DNA of 6,066 nucleotides from Lachnospiraceae bacterium (GTDB lineage: Bacteria; Bacillota; Clostridia; Lachnospirales; Lachnospiraceae), in the NCBI GenBank assembly GCA_021199395.1, contig JAJQIE010000051.1, positions 1 through 6,066 on the forward strand, in the 5' to 3' direction. Positions 1 to 6,066 of the stretch are shown here, piece by piece. Both the position numbers and the translations under genes were made by a program. Position 1 is the first letter of the stretch. Each line of letters begins with the position of its first letter. Below the pieces are notes generated by a model. It searched no databases and was not told the origin of the DNA. It saw nothing but the letters and a program-made list of their open reading frames with translations.

Positions 1-627
1 GCCGCGATCCATATAATGGATATCTCCCTGAAAATACAGATTTATCAGATCCTGATCCGGGAAGGAAAGCACTTCCCTCTTTTCTTCCAGAATGGAAAAC
101 ATCCGCTCCGCCGAAAACAGCCGTCGCATTCTGTCAAGGTCGAACAATATCACTCCAGAATTTACGTACGGAACATTCTCCGGCAAACCAATACGTTTTT
201 TACAACTCACCAGCATATGATTCACCGCGTAATCCTCAACCGCTCCAATACTCTTCCCCTCCAGATCCGTCTGATAAAGTTCTGCCAGAGAATTCTCCAC
301 CAGAATATCCGGATCCAGATACAGTACCCTTTGTTCTTTCTCCGGAAGATATTTCCCGCACAAAAGGCGATAGTACATTTCCTGGGAAAAATAGCGGAAT
401 GCCGGATATTCCCGGAATAAATCTTTTTCTATGAACATCTCCGTAAAACCAGCGCCATGCGTTTCTGCTTTTTCTCTCAGCTTCTCACGGTTTTTGGAAC
501 AAACATCCGAATACATCAGATAAATCCGGATCCTGTTCCCGTCCTGATGCTGAAACAGCGAATCCATCATTACAAGGAGCGGTCGGACATAGCGGTCATT
601 TACCGTTACCAGGATATTCATCTTCAT
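1..627 (-). CDS. Glycosyltransferase family 8 protein, C-terminus cut by window edge
   Basis: This open frame runs from ATG at 627 to the window edge without a stop, giving 209 residues of a protein that is usually about 300 or more. The family transfers a hexose or similar sugar from a nucleotide sugar with retention of configuration, at the cytoplasmic face of the membrane. Visible family signatures are the N-terminal strand MNILVTVNDRYVRPLLVMM, the metal-binding DxD motif as YLDPDILV (D105 and D107), the YVNSGVILFDL strand (154-164) and DQDLIN (191-196). I chose the start at 627 rather than the second ATG at 621 because AAAGGGGAG lies six bases before 627. The ATG also overlaps the TGA of the upstream GT4 gene (ATGA, 627-624), which suggests translational coupling. 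The sugar donor and acceptor cannot be read from sequence. The GT8 assignment is firm; a role in capsule or exopolysaccharide assembly is inferred from its neighbours. Confidence 0.9.
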   Translation of the reverse strand, partial: MKMNILVTVNDRYVRPLLVMMDSLFQHQDGNRIRIYLMYSDVCSKNREKLREKAETHGAGFTEMFIEKDLFREYPAFRYFSQEMYYRLLCGKYLPEKEQRVLYLDPDILVENSLAELYQTDLEGKSIGAVEDYAVNHMLVSCKKRIGLPENVPYVNSGVILFDLDRMRRLFSAERMFSILEEKREVLSFPDQDLINLYFQGDIHYMDRG

Positions 628-1727
628 CTCAAGCTCCCCTTTATCTCTTTAAGAAGGGATTCCCATTGTTCCAGAATTGGCTCCAGGTCGAAACGCTTCG
701 CGCTCTCCCTCGCCCGATTCCCCATCGTCTCTCGAAGCTTAGGCTCACGGATCAGGCTGAGTATACAGCGGGCAAGCTCGTCCACATCGCCTGTAGTGAC
801 CAGATAACCGTTTTCCCCGGAACTCACAATCTCCTTCGGTCCCGCTTTGCAATCAAAGCTTACAACCGGCAGACCAAACGACATTGCCTCCGTCAACACC
901 ATTCCAAAGCCCTCAAATCTGGATGAAAGTACAAACAACGATGCGTGTTCATAATAGTCTGTAAGTGTCTCTGTCTGCCCGGCCAGAATCACCTGATGAA
1001 GATTCATGCTTGCAATCATCGCTTCAAGCTGATCCCTCTCCTCCCCTTCTCCGGCAATAACCAGTCTCCATCCGGGAGCCTGTGGCTCGATTCTGTACCA
1101 TGCGCGGAGCAAATAGTCGAAACCCTTTGCCTTCGTCAGCCTGCCCGCCGCCAGTACAACCGGCTCCCGATCGGCATAAGGTATGCCATTTCCCGCCTCA
1201 GGGTAGGAATTCGGATTGTATATCTGGACAACCTTTTCCCCCAAGTGAAGCTGGCTCCTGTAGTATGACTGGTCCTCCTTCGTCAGCACAACTATTTTCT
1301 CTGAAAATACTGCGGCAAACCGCATTGCCAGTCTCCGAATCCGATTATTCTTTCGGAACTGATAATAATAATTAAAATGCTCCCATGAAATCACAGGCAG
1401 CTTCAGTCCAGTTCTCGCCGGTACAGTGTAAAGTGCCAGAATCAGATCTACCTCGACCAGTACATCCTGAGGCTGTTCTTTCAGAAAGCGGCGCAGCTTT
1501 TTTATCTTTGCAAAATGTTCCGGTAACGTTTCCGGATAAGCTTCTGATAACCACCCGCGCTGTATTCCCGGCGAATAAGGATAAAAGGTTCTGGAAGCCC
1601 GTTGCCCATACATATTCAGAATCAGAATCTCATGTCCCTTTTTCTCCAGCCCCGCCGAAATCATGGACAACACACGCTCGGTTCCTCCAGATCTGGCCAT
1701 ATCGCCAATCAGAAAACAGATTTTCAT
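624..1727 (-). CDS. Glycosyltransferase family 4 (GT-B fold) for polysaccharide assembly
   Basis: This is a 367-residue retaining glycosyltransferase with a normal GT4 length. The N-terminal Rossmann domain opens with MKICFLIGDMARSGGTERVL, whose GG loop (about residues 14-15) is typical of the acceptor domain. The C-terminal donor domain begins near residue 189 with VVLAAGRLTKAKGFDYLL. It carries the E-x7-E donor-binding motif as EGFGMVLTE (E272 and E280), followed by AMSFGLPVVSFDCKAGPKEI. It resembles transferases that act on undecaprenyl-diphosphate-linked glycans, but the exact sugar cannot be assigned. I chose ATG at 1727, with a weak AAAGAG seven bases upstream. An in-frame TTG at 1751 would add eight residues but would overlap the end of the dehydrogenase. 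The gap to the dehydrogenase stop is 11 bases and the 3' end overlaps the GT8 start by four bases, so this is the middle gene of an operon. It has no signal peptide, as expected for a cytoplasmic, peripherally membrane-bound enzyme. Confidence 0.93.
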   Translation of the reverse strand: MKICFLIGDMARSGGTERVLSMISAGLEKKGHEILILNMYGQRASRTFYPYSPGIQRGWLSEAYPETLPEHFAKIKKLRRFLKEQPQDVLVEVDLILALYTVPARTGLKLPVISWEHFNYYYQFRKNNRIRRLAMRFAAVFSEKIVVLTKEDQSYYRSQLHLGEKVVQIYNPNSYPEAGNGIPYADREPVVLAAGRLTKAKGFDYLLRAWYRIEPQAPGWRLVIAGEGEERDQLEAMIASMNLHQVILAGQTETLTDYYEHASLFVLSSRFEGFGMVLTEAMSFGLPVVSFDCKAGPKEIVSSGENGYLVTTGDVDELARCILSLIREPKLRETMGNRARESAKRFDLEPILEQWESLLKEIKGSLR

Positions 1728-1738
1728 GCTTTTACTCT

Positions 1739-3062
1739 TTACAGCCTCCAATAATCAAGCCCCGCTTCCTCCATCTGTTCCCGATTGAAAACTCCTCTCA
1801 GGTCGAAAAACAGAGGGGATTCGCAGTCTGCCCTGCAGAACTTCTTCCATTGAGCGGCACTCATCTTCCTGTACTCATCATGACAGACCGCTACCACAAT
1901 TCCCTGAAGGCCGGAGATCTCACTCCTGTCCGCCATCCATCTGTCGTAATATTCTCTGACCATCCCGGCATCAGCCATCGGGTCTGTAACTGTAAGCTTC
2001 ACCCCATACTCTTCCAGCTCACGTATAATGTCAAAAACCTTGGAATTACGGATATCCGGACAATTTTCCTTAAAGGTCACTCCAAAAATCCCTATTCTAG
2101 CATTATGTATCTGGATATCGCAGGCAGCCATCCGCTTAATCGCCATATTCGCCACATAGGCTCCCATCCCATCGTTGATATGCCGCCCTGCCAGGAGAAT
2201 CTGGGGATGGTAGCCTATCTGTTCTGCTTTATAAGTAAGATAATAGGGATCCACACCAATACAATGCCCACCCACAAGACCAGGGTGAAAGTTCAGAAAA
2301 TTCCATTTCGTAGATGCTGCATTCAGCACAGAATTGAGATCCAGATCCATTTTGTGAAATAAAATGGACAGTTCATTCATAAACGCAATGTTTATATCAC
2401 GCTGCGCATTTTCAATAACCTTGGCCGCTTCCGCTACGCGAATACTCTCTGCTTTGTACACGCCTGCTTTTACCACAGATCCATATACCGAGGCAATCAC
2501 ATCCAGCGCTTCTTCATCGCATCCGCTGACCACTTTTATAATATTTTCAAAACGATGTTCCCCATCTCCCGGATTAATCCTTTCCGGCGAATAGCCCACT
2601 TTAAAATCCCGGCACATCTTCATGCCGGAAACATTTTCCAGGATAGGAACACATAATTCTTCTGTCATACCAGGATAAACAGTAGACTCGTAGACAACAT
2701 AATCACCCTTTTTCAGATGTCTGCCTACGATTTCAGATGCACTGATCAGTGCAGAGTTGTCAGGAATATGATTCTGATCGACGGGAGTAGGAACTGCGAT
2801 AATAAAGAAGTCAGCCCGGTCAAGATCACTCTCATCACTTGTAAAAAACACAGATGTCGCGGATAACGCCAGAGAGGAAACCTCACCGGTCTCATCCAGT
2901 CCATCCCTTAAATGCTCAATCTTTCGTTGATTTATGTCGAACCCAAATACCCCCCCCCGCACTTCCTGCGAAAGAGACAGACATGGGAAGACCTACATAT
3001 CCCATGCCAATTACTGCTATACGTTTTGTCATCTCATTCTCTTTTGTCGCACATGATTCCAT
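1739..3062 (-). CDS. Nucleotide-sugar dehydrogenase (UDP-N-acetylhexosamine 6-dehydrogenase type), frame broken at a G9 tract
   Basis: The family oxidises C6 of a UDP-sugar to a carboxylate using two NAD+, giving a UDP-uronic acid for acidic polysaccharides. The intact continuous part (2962-1739) shows VPTPVD, ESTVYPGMTEE, GYSPERINPGD and the catalytic-cysteine motif GGHCIGVDPYYL, then a C-terminal domain with GVTFKENCPDIRNSK. The STVYPG and ERINPGD forms resemble WbpA/TviB enzymes acting on UDP-GlcNAc or UDP-GalNAc rather than UDP-glucose; this substrate call is inference. The NAD-binding start, KRIAVIGMGYVGLP, lies upstream in another frame. Nine G at 2958-2950 shift it, and translation from the upstream start ends at TGA 2918-2916 after 48 residues. 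With eight G the protein would be 440 residues and the distance from GYVGLP to GFD would match the family. GTG at 2962 opens the downstream frame but lacks the nucleotide-binding loop. I favour the ATG at 3062, which has AAGGAAGGG upstream; ATG 3032 is the alternative. First gene of the operon. Confidence 0.88.
2950..2958 (-). repeat. G9 mononucleotide tract inside the dehydrogenase coding region
   Basis: Nine consecutive C on the plus strand (nine G in the sense strand of the gene) lie about 35 codons into the dehydrogenase. They sit exactly where the N-terminal and downstream reading frames part. Eight or eleven G would join the frames; nine does not. Such tracts are prone to slipped-strand mispairing and are also a common place for sequencing errors. 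The tract falls in a loop between the first helix and second strand of the Rossmann fold, where extra glycines might be tolerated. Confidence 0.95.
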
Positions 3063-3070
3063 AACGCATA

Positions 3071-3080
3071 CCCTTCCTTC
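3071..3080 (-). promoter_or_regulatory. Ribosome binding site supporting the 3062 start of the dehydrogenase
   Basis: The minus strand reads GAAGGAAGGG here, and the GGAAGGG core ends eight bases before ATG at 3062. The alternative in-frame ATG at 3032 has only a weaker AAAGAGA upstream. The 3062 start adds ten residues (MESCATKENE) before MTKRIAVIG. Both starts are in the same frame, so the choice does not affect the frameshift interpretation. Confidence 0.55.
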
Positions 3081-3118
3081 ACTCTGTTTCTCTGTCGGGT
3101 TCGTCCAACATTTTTATC

Positions 3119-3147
3119 ATTATATCTGTGTTCTTTGGCCTTGTCAA
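3119..3147 (-). promoter_or_regulatory. Consensus sigma-A promoter of the minus-strand polysaccharide operon
   Basis: On the minus strand, TTGACA (3147-3142) and TATAAT (3124-3119) are separated by exactly 17 bases, so both hexamers match the vegetative consensus perfectly. Transcription would start near 3112, leaving a leader of about 50 bases to ATG 3062. The leader can form only a weak hairpin (GTTGG/CCGAC, 3109-3094). The strength of the promoter suggests that control comes from elsewhere, either an operator or the downstream G tract. Confidence 0.85.
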
Positions 3148-3187
3148 CAGGTTTTCAATAAATACACAGGATTTCTCAACACCTGTT
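3147..3187. repeat. Short inverted and direct repeats between the divergent promoters, candidate operator
   Basis: ACAGG occurs at 3147-3151 and 3166-3170, 19 bases apart. Its complement CCTGT lies at 3182-3186. The outer pair forms a perfect seven-base inverted repeat (AACAGGT 3146-3152 and ACCTGTT 3181-3187). The first copy overlaps the -35 box of the minus-strand promoter, a position where a bound regulator could act. No regulator gene is visible in the window, and repeats this short can arise by chance. Confidence 0.3.
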
Positions 3188-3215
3188 TATCATAATTCAC
3201 ACGACCAAAAACAGC

Positions 3216-3243
3216 TTGCGTTCAGAAAAAAATATGCTATAAT
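3216..3243 (+). promoter_or_regulatory. Extended -10 promoter of the flippase gene
   Basis: TTGCGT (3216-3221) lies 16 bases before a perfect TATAAT (3238-3243). The TATAAT is preceded by TGC, giving the extended -10 form TGCTATAAT, which compensates for the poor -35 box. Transcription would start near 3250, about 40 bases before the GTG start at 3290. It diverges from the minus-strand operon promoter, with about 68 bases between the two -35 boxes. Confidence 0.75.
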
Positions 3244-3289
3244 GCAGCTTAATATTGATTACCGTATTTGATATGATTGGAGATTTGCC

Positions 3290-4804
3290 GTGAGGACCAG
3301 ACAACTGTTTAAAAGCAGCATCCTGATGTTTTTTTTTCAAATGCTTTCTTATCTTGCGTCTTTTGCCGGCAGGATTATTTTCATCCGCACGATTTCTACA
3401 GATTATGTGGGGGTAAGGGGGCTGTTTTCTAATATTTTGTCTGTTTTGAGCCTTTCTGAGCTGGGTATAGGTACCGTTCTGACCTACGCCATGTACAGGC
3501 CGCTGGCCGAGCATGACGCTCCTAAGATCTGCGCTCTTGTCCAATTCTACCGCAGAATGTATCGCTATATTGCCGTTTTTATAGGAGCTGCAGGGCTTTG
3601 CCTGACCCCCTTCCTCAGATATCTGATTAACGACTGTCCGGATCTGCCCGATCTGTCTTTCATCTATGTCCTGTATTTGCTGAACACGGTTCTTTCTTAT
3701 ATCAACGTTTACAACCAGTCGGTTTTAAACGCCGACCAGAAATACTATGTTACATCCATGTGCTATTCTGTTTTTGGCATCCTGAAAAGTATTGCCGAAA
3801 TAATCGTTCTGGTCATAACGCATGATTTCAAAGCTTACCTTCTTGTACAGCTTCCTCTCACAGTCGCCGCGAATTTCTGCGGTTCCTGGCTGGCGAAAAG
3901 AGCCTATCCCTTTCTCAAAACAAACAGGAAATATGCCCTCACACCCGATGATTCCCGCAGCATTAAAAAAAATATTTTCGCTATGTTTCATCATCAGATC
4001 GGCGCAAAAATTCTGAACTCTACAGATAATATCATCATCAGCCGTTTTGTCAGCCTGACAGCCGTTGCAAAAGGAGACAGCTATAATATCTTTCTTTCAA
4101 TGATAAACGCTATCGTAAACCCGCTGTTTTCTTCCCTGATCTCCAGTATTGGGAACCTGACAGTCACCGCTGATAAAAAAGATTCGCTTCAGGTCTTTGG
4201 TATCCTGCATTTTATGGCTTTCTGGCTCTACACACTGGCCTCTGCTGAACTTCTGCTGCTCCTTACTCCTTTTGTTGAGCTGTTTACCGGCGAGGACTAT
4301 GTATTCCCCTTCCCCACCACACTTGTACTTGTCATCAATTTCTACATAGTCGGTATCCGGAAGATTCCACTGCTGTTCAAAGAAGCCATGGGTCTTCTCT
4401 GGCAGGATCGCTGGAAACCTATCGTAGAAGCGATTCTCAATATCATAATATCCATTTTCGCCGCGCTCAAATGGGGCACAATGGGCGTTTATATGGGAAC
4501 AGCGATCAGCATGCTCTCTACCTCCATCTGGGTGGAACCATACACTCTGTTTCATTATGGTTTCCATACCAGCGCGAAACCTTTCTGGAAAACAAATATG
4601 TCTCATATCTTTGTCTCCATCATTCTGGTCTTTATCAGCTATGAAACTGGGCTCCATCTGTATCAGGGCAACATTTACGGGCAGATAATGATACGTTTTC
4701 TCTGCGGACTGTTAATTCCCTGTTTCGGTATCCTGCTGTTGTTCCGGAAAAGTGATAGTATGAAAGGAATGCGGTATTATATTCTGAATGTATTAAGACA
4801 TTGA
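3290..4804 (+). CDS. Wzx-like polysaccharide flippase (MOP/MATE superfamily, PST family)
   Basis: This 504-residue integral membrane protein has roughly 12-14 hydrophobic segments spread over its whole length, for example about 10-32, 45-67, 88-112, 123-142, 152-176, 226-250, 302-330, 376-417 and 467-486. The N-terminal stretch with RTISTDYVGVRGLF and LSLSELGIGTVLTYAMYRPL is characteristic of the polysaccharide transporters often annotated as sugar translocases in gut Firmicutes. The family moves undecaprenyl-diphosphate-linked oligosaccharides from the inner to the outer face of the membrane for polymerisation. The start is GTG at 3290, with TGGAGA six bases upstream; the nearby TTG at 3285 runs straight into a stop. 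It has its own extended -10 promoter and diverges from the dehydrogenase/glycosyltransferase operon, so it probably exports the product those genes help build. A run of nine T (3329-3337) encodes three Phe in the first helix and is in frame. Its specific substrate is unknown. Confidence 0.92.
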   Translation: MRTRQLFKSSILMFFFQMLSYLASFAGRIIFIRTISTDYVGVRGLFSNILSVLSLSELGIGTVLTYAMYRPLAEHDAPKICALVQFYRRMYRYIAVFIGAAGLCLTPFLRYLINDCPDLPDLSFIYVLYLLNTVLSYINVYNQSVLNADQKYYVTSMCYSVFGILKSIAEIIVLVITHDFKAYLLVQLPLTVAANFCGSWLAKRAYPFLKTNRKYALTPDDSRSIKKNIFAMFHHQIGAKILNSTDNIIISRFVSLTAVAKGDSYNIFLSMINAIVNPLFSSLISSIGNLTVTADKKDSLQVFGILHFMAFWLYTLASAELLLLLTPFVELFTGEDYVFPFPTTLVLVINFYIVGIRKIPLLFKEAMGLLWQDRWKPIVEAILNIIISIFAALKWGTMGVYMGTAISMLSTSIWVEPYTLFHYGFHTSAKPFWKTNMSHIFVSIILVFISYETGLHLYQGNIYGQIMIRFLCGLLIPCFGILLLFRKSDSMKGMRYYILNVLRH

Positions 4805-4851
4805 ATGCATTCAGCTGTGCATATACCGGAAATTTTAAGCAGAAAGAATGA

Positions 4852-4880
4852 TTGCAAGCATGAAATAATTGCGTTACAAT
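4852..4880 (+). promoter_or_regulatory. Probable sigma-A promoter of the flavin reductase-like gene
   Basis: TTGCAA (4852-4857, four of six matches) and TACAAT (4875-4880, five of six) are 17 bases apart. Transcription would start near 4887, about 35 bases before ATG 4922. This makes the gene independent of the flippase, whose stop lies about 50 bases before the -35 box. Confidence 0.65.
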
Positions 4881-4908
4881 GATGCCATAAATGGTAAAAG
4901 TCAGGAAT

Positions 4909-4913
4909 GGAGG
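4909..4913 (+). promoter_or_regulatory. Ribosome binding site that sets the flavin reductase start
   Basis: GGAGG ends eight bases before ATG at 4922, which is ideal spacing. An in-frame ATG at 4907 overlaps this site and has no comparable site of its own, so the longer 173-residue version is unlikely. Confidence 0.8.
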
Positions 4914-4921
4914 ATATTTTT

Positions 4922-5428
4922 ATGTTTAAAGAAATCAAACCATCGGAGCTTTCGGAAAATGTATTTGACCTGATTGGAAAGCAGTGGCTTCTGGTCACGG
5001 CGGCGAAACCGGACGGTTCCTGCAATACAATGACCGCATCCTGGGGCGGCCTCGGCGTCATGTGGAACAGGGACGTCGCCTTTCTTGTCATCCGTCCGCA
5101 GCGTTTCACAAAGGAATTTATAGACAGCTCAGATACGCTTTCCATCTCTGTTCTTCCGGACGGATATAAAAAAGAATACGGATACCTCGGAAGTGTTTCC
5201 GGAAGGGATGAGGATAAAATCGCAAAGGTCGGCCTTACTGTCGTTCAGGATGGCAGCACTCCCTATTTTGAGGAGGCCCGTATCGCTCTGGTCTGCCGGA
5301 AGCTGTTTGCACAGCCCTACGATCCAGAGGCATTTATTGATAAGCAGGTGGATGCGTCCTGCTATCCCCAGAAGGATTATCACACGCTTTATATCTGCGA
5401 GATCGAAAAGGTGCTTGTAAAGGAATAG
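4922..5428 (+). CDS. Flavin reductase-like, FMN-binding (flavoredoxin-type) protein
   Basis: This 168-residue protein has the flavin reductase-like split-barrel fold, which binds FMN and forms dimers in the cytoplasm. Supporting sequence includes LLVTAAKPDGSCNTMTASWG (residues 23-42), where the Thr/Ser/Asn-rich stretch normally contacts the flavin. RPQRFTKEF (58-66) is the position of the phosphate-binding Arg/Thr in the family, and DTLSISVL (71-78) follows. The C-terminal part, IEKVLVKE, ends as in small flavoredoxins. Members pass electrons between NAD(P)H or ferredoxin and flavin, but the partner here cannot be told. I chose ATG 4922 because of the well-placed GGAGG. The gene has its own promoter and no visible functional link to the polysaccharide genes, so it probably marks the edge of that cluster. 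It may be cotranscribed with the downstream pseudouridine synthase, since no terminator is evident in the 90-base gap. Family assignment is firm; the physiological role is unknown. Confidence 0.88.
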   Translation: MFKEIKPSELSENVFDLIGKQWLLVTAAKPDGSCNTMTASWGGLGVMWNRDVAFLVIRPQRFTKEFIDSSDTLSISVLPDGYKKEYGYLGSVSGRDEDKIAKVGLTVVQDGSTPYFEEARIALVCRKLFAQPYDPEAFIDKQVDASCYPQKDYHTLYICEIEKVLVKE

Positions 5429-5451
5429 GCGCAAGGATACGCATGAAGAAA

Positions 5452-5513
5452 GCTTTACAGGATCGTGGCTTTACAGGAGCCCAGCTTTGCATGAAGGGCT
5501 TTACACGGGAAGG
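5452..5513 (+). repeat. Four degenerate tandem repeats (14-16 bases) between two genes
   Basis: Four units start at 5452, 5468, 5484 and 5498. They are GCTTTACAGGATCGTG, GCTTTACAGGAGCCCA, GCTTTGCATGAAGG and GCTTTACACGGGAAGG. The core GCTTTACA is identical in three units and has one change in the third. The last unit contains the probable ribosome binding site (GGAAGG) of the pseudouridine synthase. Together they fill most of the gap between the two genes. Confidence 0.75.
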
Positions 5514-5518
5514 AAATA

Positions 5519-6066
5519 ATGGAAACAGACGACATTGGAGTCCGGACTCTCACATGGACGGTACGGGCGGACGACGAAACTATTGACGACAGGAATACAG
5601 ATAACCAGAATGCAAGTCAGATATCCGCGCAAGCGCCTCTGCCCGGCTCGTTGCTTCGCGGGAATAAACGGAAGACAGCATGTCATGCTCTGCCCACACT
5701 TGAAACGTTTTTGTGCGCGAAGGGCTGCTCCCATCACGTTCTCACGCATCTGAAGCGCACGGATCACGGTATCCTGCTAAACGGCGAGTGGGCATACACC
5801 AATCAGCCGGTGCGGGAGGGAGACGTCGTCACCGTCCGCGTGGTGGAAACAGAAGCTTCCGAACGAATTCTTCCGGTACAGCTTCCGCTTCGCATTGTCT
5901 ATGAGGACGCGGATATCCTTGTCGTAGATAAGCCGTCCGATATGCCGATCCACCCATCCGCCGGAAATTATGAAAACACACTGGCGAACGCGGTGATGTA
6001 TTACTTTGCCTCAAAAAACAGACCCTTCGTCTTTCGCTGCATTACTCGTCTGGACCGGGATACCAC
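5519..6066 (+). CDS. RluA-family pseudouridine synthase with S4 domain, C-terminus cut by window edge
   Basis: The frame is open from ATG 5519 to the window end (182 residues plus two bases; the family is usually about 300). RluA-type enzymes convert specific uridines in rRNA or tRNA to pseudouridine. An S4-like RNA-binding domain covers roughly residues 58-108, with SHHVLTHLKRT and GILLNGEWAY. The catalytic domain starts with RIVYEDADILVVDKPSDMPI (125-144) and HPSAGNYENTLAN. The active-site motif RLDRDT (177-182) carries the catalytic Asp at 179, preceded by Thr rather than the more usual His. The first strand (RTLTWTV, 9-15) and the first S4 helix (TLETFLCAKG, 60-69) are separated by about 38 extra polar residues compared with the usual arrangement as I recall it. 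GGAAGG, a few bases before the ATG, is a plausible ribosome binding site and lies in the last tandem repeat unit. The target RNA position is not assignable. Confidence 0.88.
   Translation, partial: METDDIGVRTLTWTVRADDETIDDRNTDNQNASQISAQAPLPGSLLRGNKRKTACHALPTLETFLCAKGCSHHVLTHLKRTDHGILLNGEWAYTNQPVREGDVVTVRVVETEASERILPVQLPLRIVYEDADILVVDKPSDMPIHPSAGNYENTLANAVMYYFASKNRPFVFRCITRLDRDT

Noticed and set aside
1385..2362. Long plus-strand open frame (325 codons) opposite the glycosyltransferase and dehydrogenase
   Set aside because: It is antisense to two genes with clear family motifs, has no recognisable domain and spans the boundary between them. It is a codon-structure shadow.
2960..2962. GTG as the true start of the dehydrogenase
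   Set aside because: It has no ribosome binding site, and starting here would remove the conserved GMGYVGLP nucleotide-binding loop that is encoded just upstream in the other frame.
4097..4657. Minus-strand open frame of 186 codons inside the flippase
   Set aside because: It lies opposite a clear membrane transporter, has no ribosome site or domain, and its composition follows from the antisense of hydrophobic codons.
4784..4814. Inverted repeat CTGAATG/CATTCAG and palindrome TGAATGCATTCA at the flippase stop, considered as a terminator
   Set aside because: The stem is only seven base pairs with a 17-base loop, is AT-rich and has no T run after it. It does not meet the pattern of an intrinsic terminator.
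5478..5503. Inverted repeat AGCCC/GGGCT considered as a terminator for the flavin reductase-like gene
   Set aside because: The arms are five bases long with a 13-base loop and no T tract follows. They are better explained as part of the tandem repeat array.
5443..5586. Small plus-strand open frame of 47 codons with AAGGA five bases before its ATG
   Set aside because: It runs through the tandem repeats and overlaps the start of the pseudouridine synthase in another frame. The encoded peptide resembles nothing known and its start is probably fortuitous. A leader peptide role cannot be excluded.

Overview
The window looks like chromosome of a low-to-mid GC Firmicute, most likely a clostridium of the Lachnospiraceae type. 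This is an inference from protein style, from sigma-A promoters of textbook form, and from purine-rich ribosome binding sites; no rRNA or marker gene is present to fix the taxon. The DNA is densely coding, and the longest stretch without a gene is about 230 bases.

Positions 1 to about 3062 hold a minus-strand operon for a surface polysaccharide. Read in the direction of transcription it contains a nucleotide-sugar dehydrogenase of the UDP-N-acetylhexosamine 6-dehydrogenase type (about 3062 to 1739), a GT4 glycosyltransferase (1727 to 624), and a GT8 glycosyltransferase (627 to beyond position 1, cut by the window). The two transferases share an ATGA stop/start overlap. A perfect TTGACA-17-TATAAT promoter (3119-3147) drives the set. 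Diverging from it on the plus strand is a Wzx-like polysaccharide flippase (3290-4804) with its own extended -10 promoter. Together these genes could make an acidic sugar nucleotide, assemble a lipid-linked oligosaccharide and flip it across the membrane.

The most striking feature is a run of nine G residues on the minus strand (2950-2958) inside the dehydrogenase. It puts the NAD-binding N-terminus out of frame with the rest of the enzyme. Eight G residues would restore a normal-length protein with exact family spacing. This is either a phase-variation switch caught in the OFF state or a homopolymer sequencing error.

From 4805 on, the context changes to what looks like housekeeping sequence. 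A flavin reductase-like (flavoredoxin-type) protein (4922-5428) has its own promoter. It is followed by a compact array of four degenerate 14-16 base repeats (5452-5513) and the 5' part of an RluA-family pseudouridine synthase (5519 to the window end). That protein appears to carry an unusual insertion of roughly 38 residues in its S4 domain.
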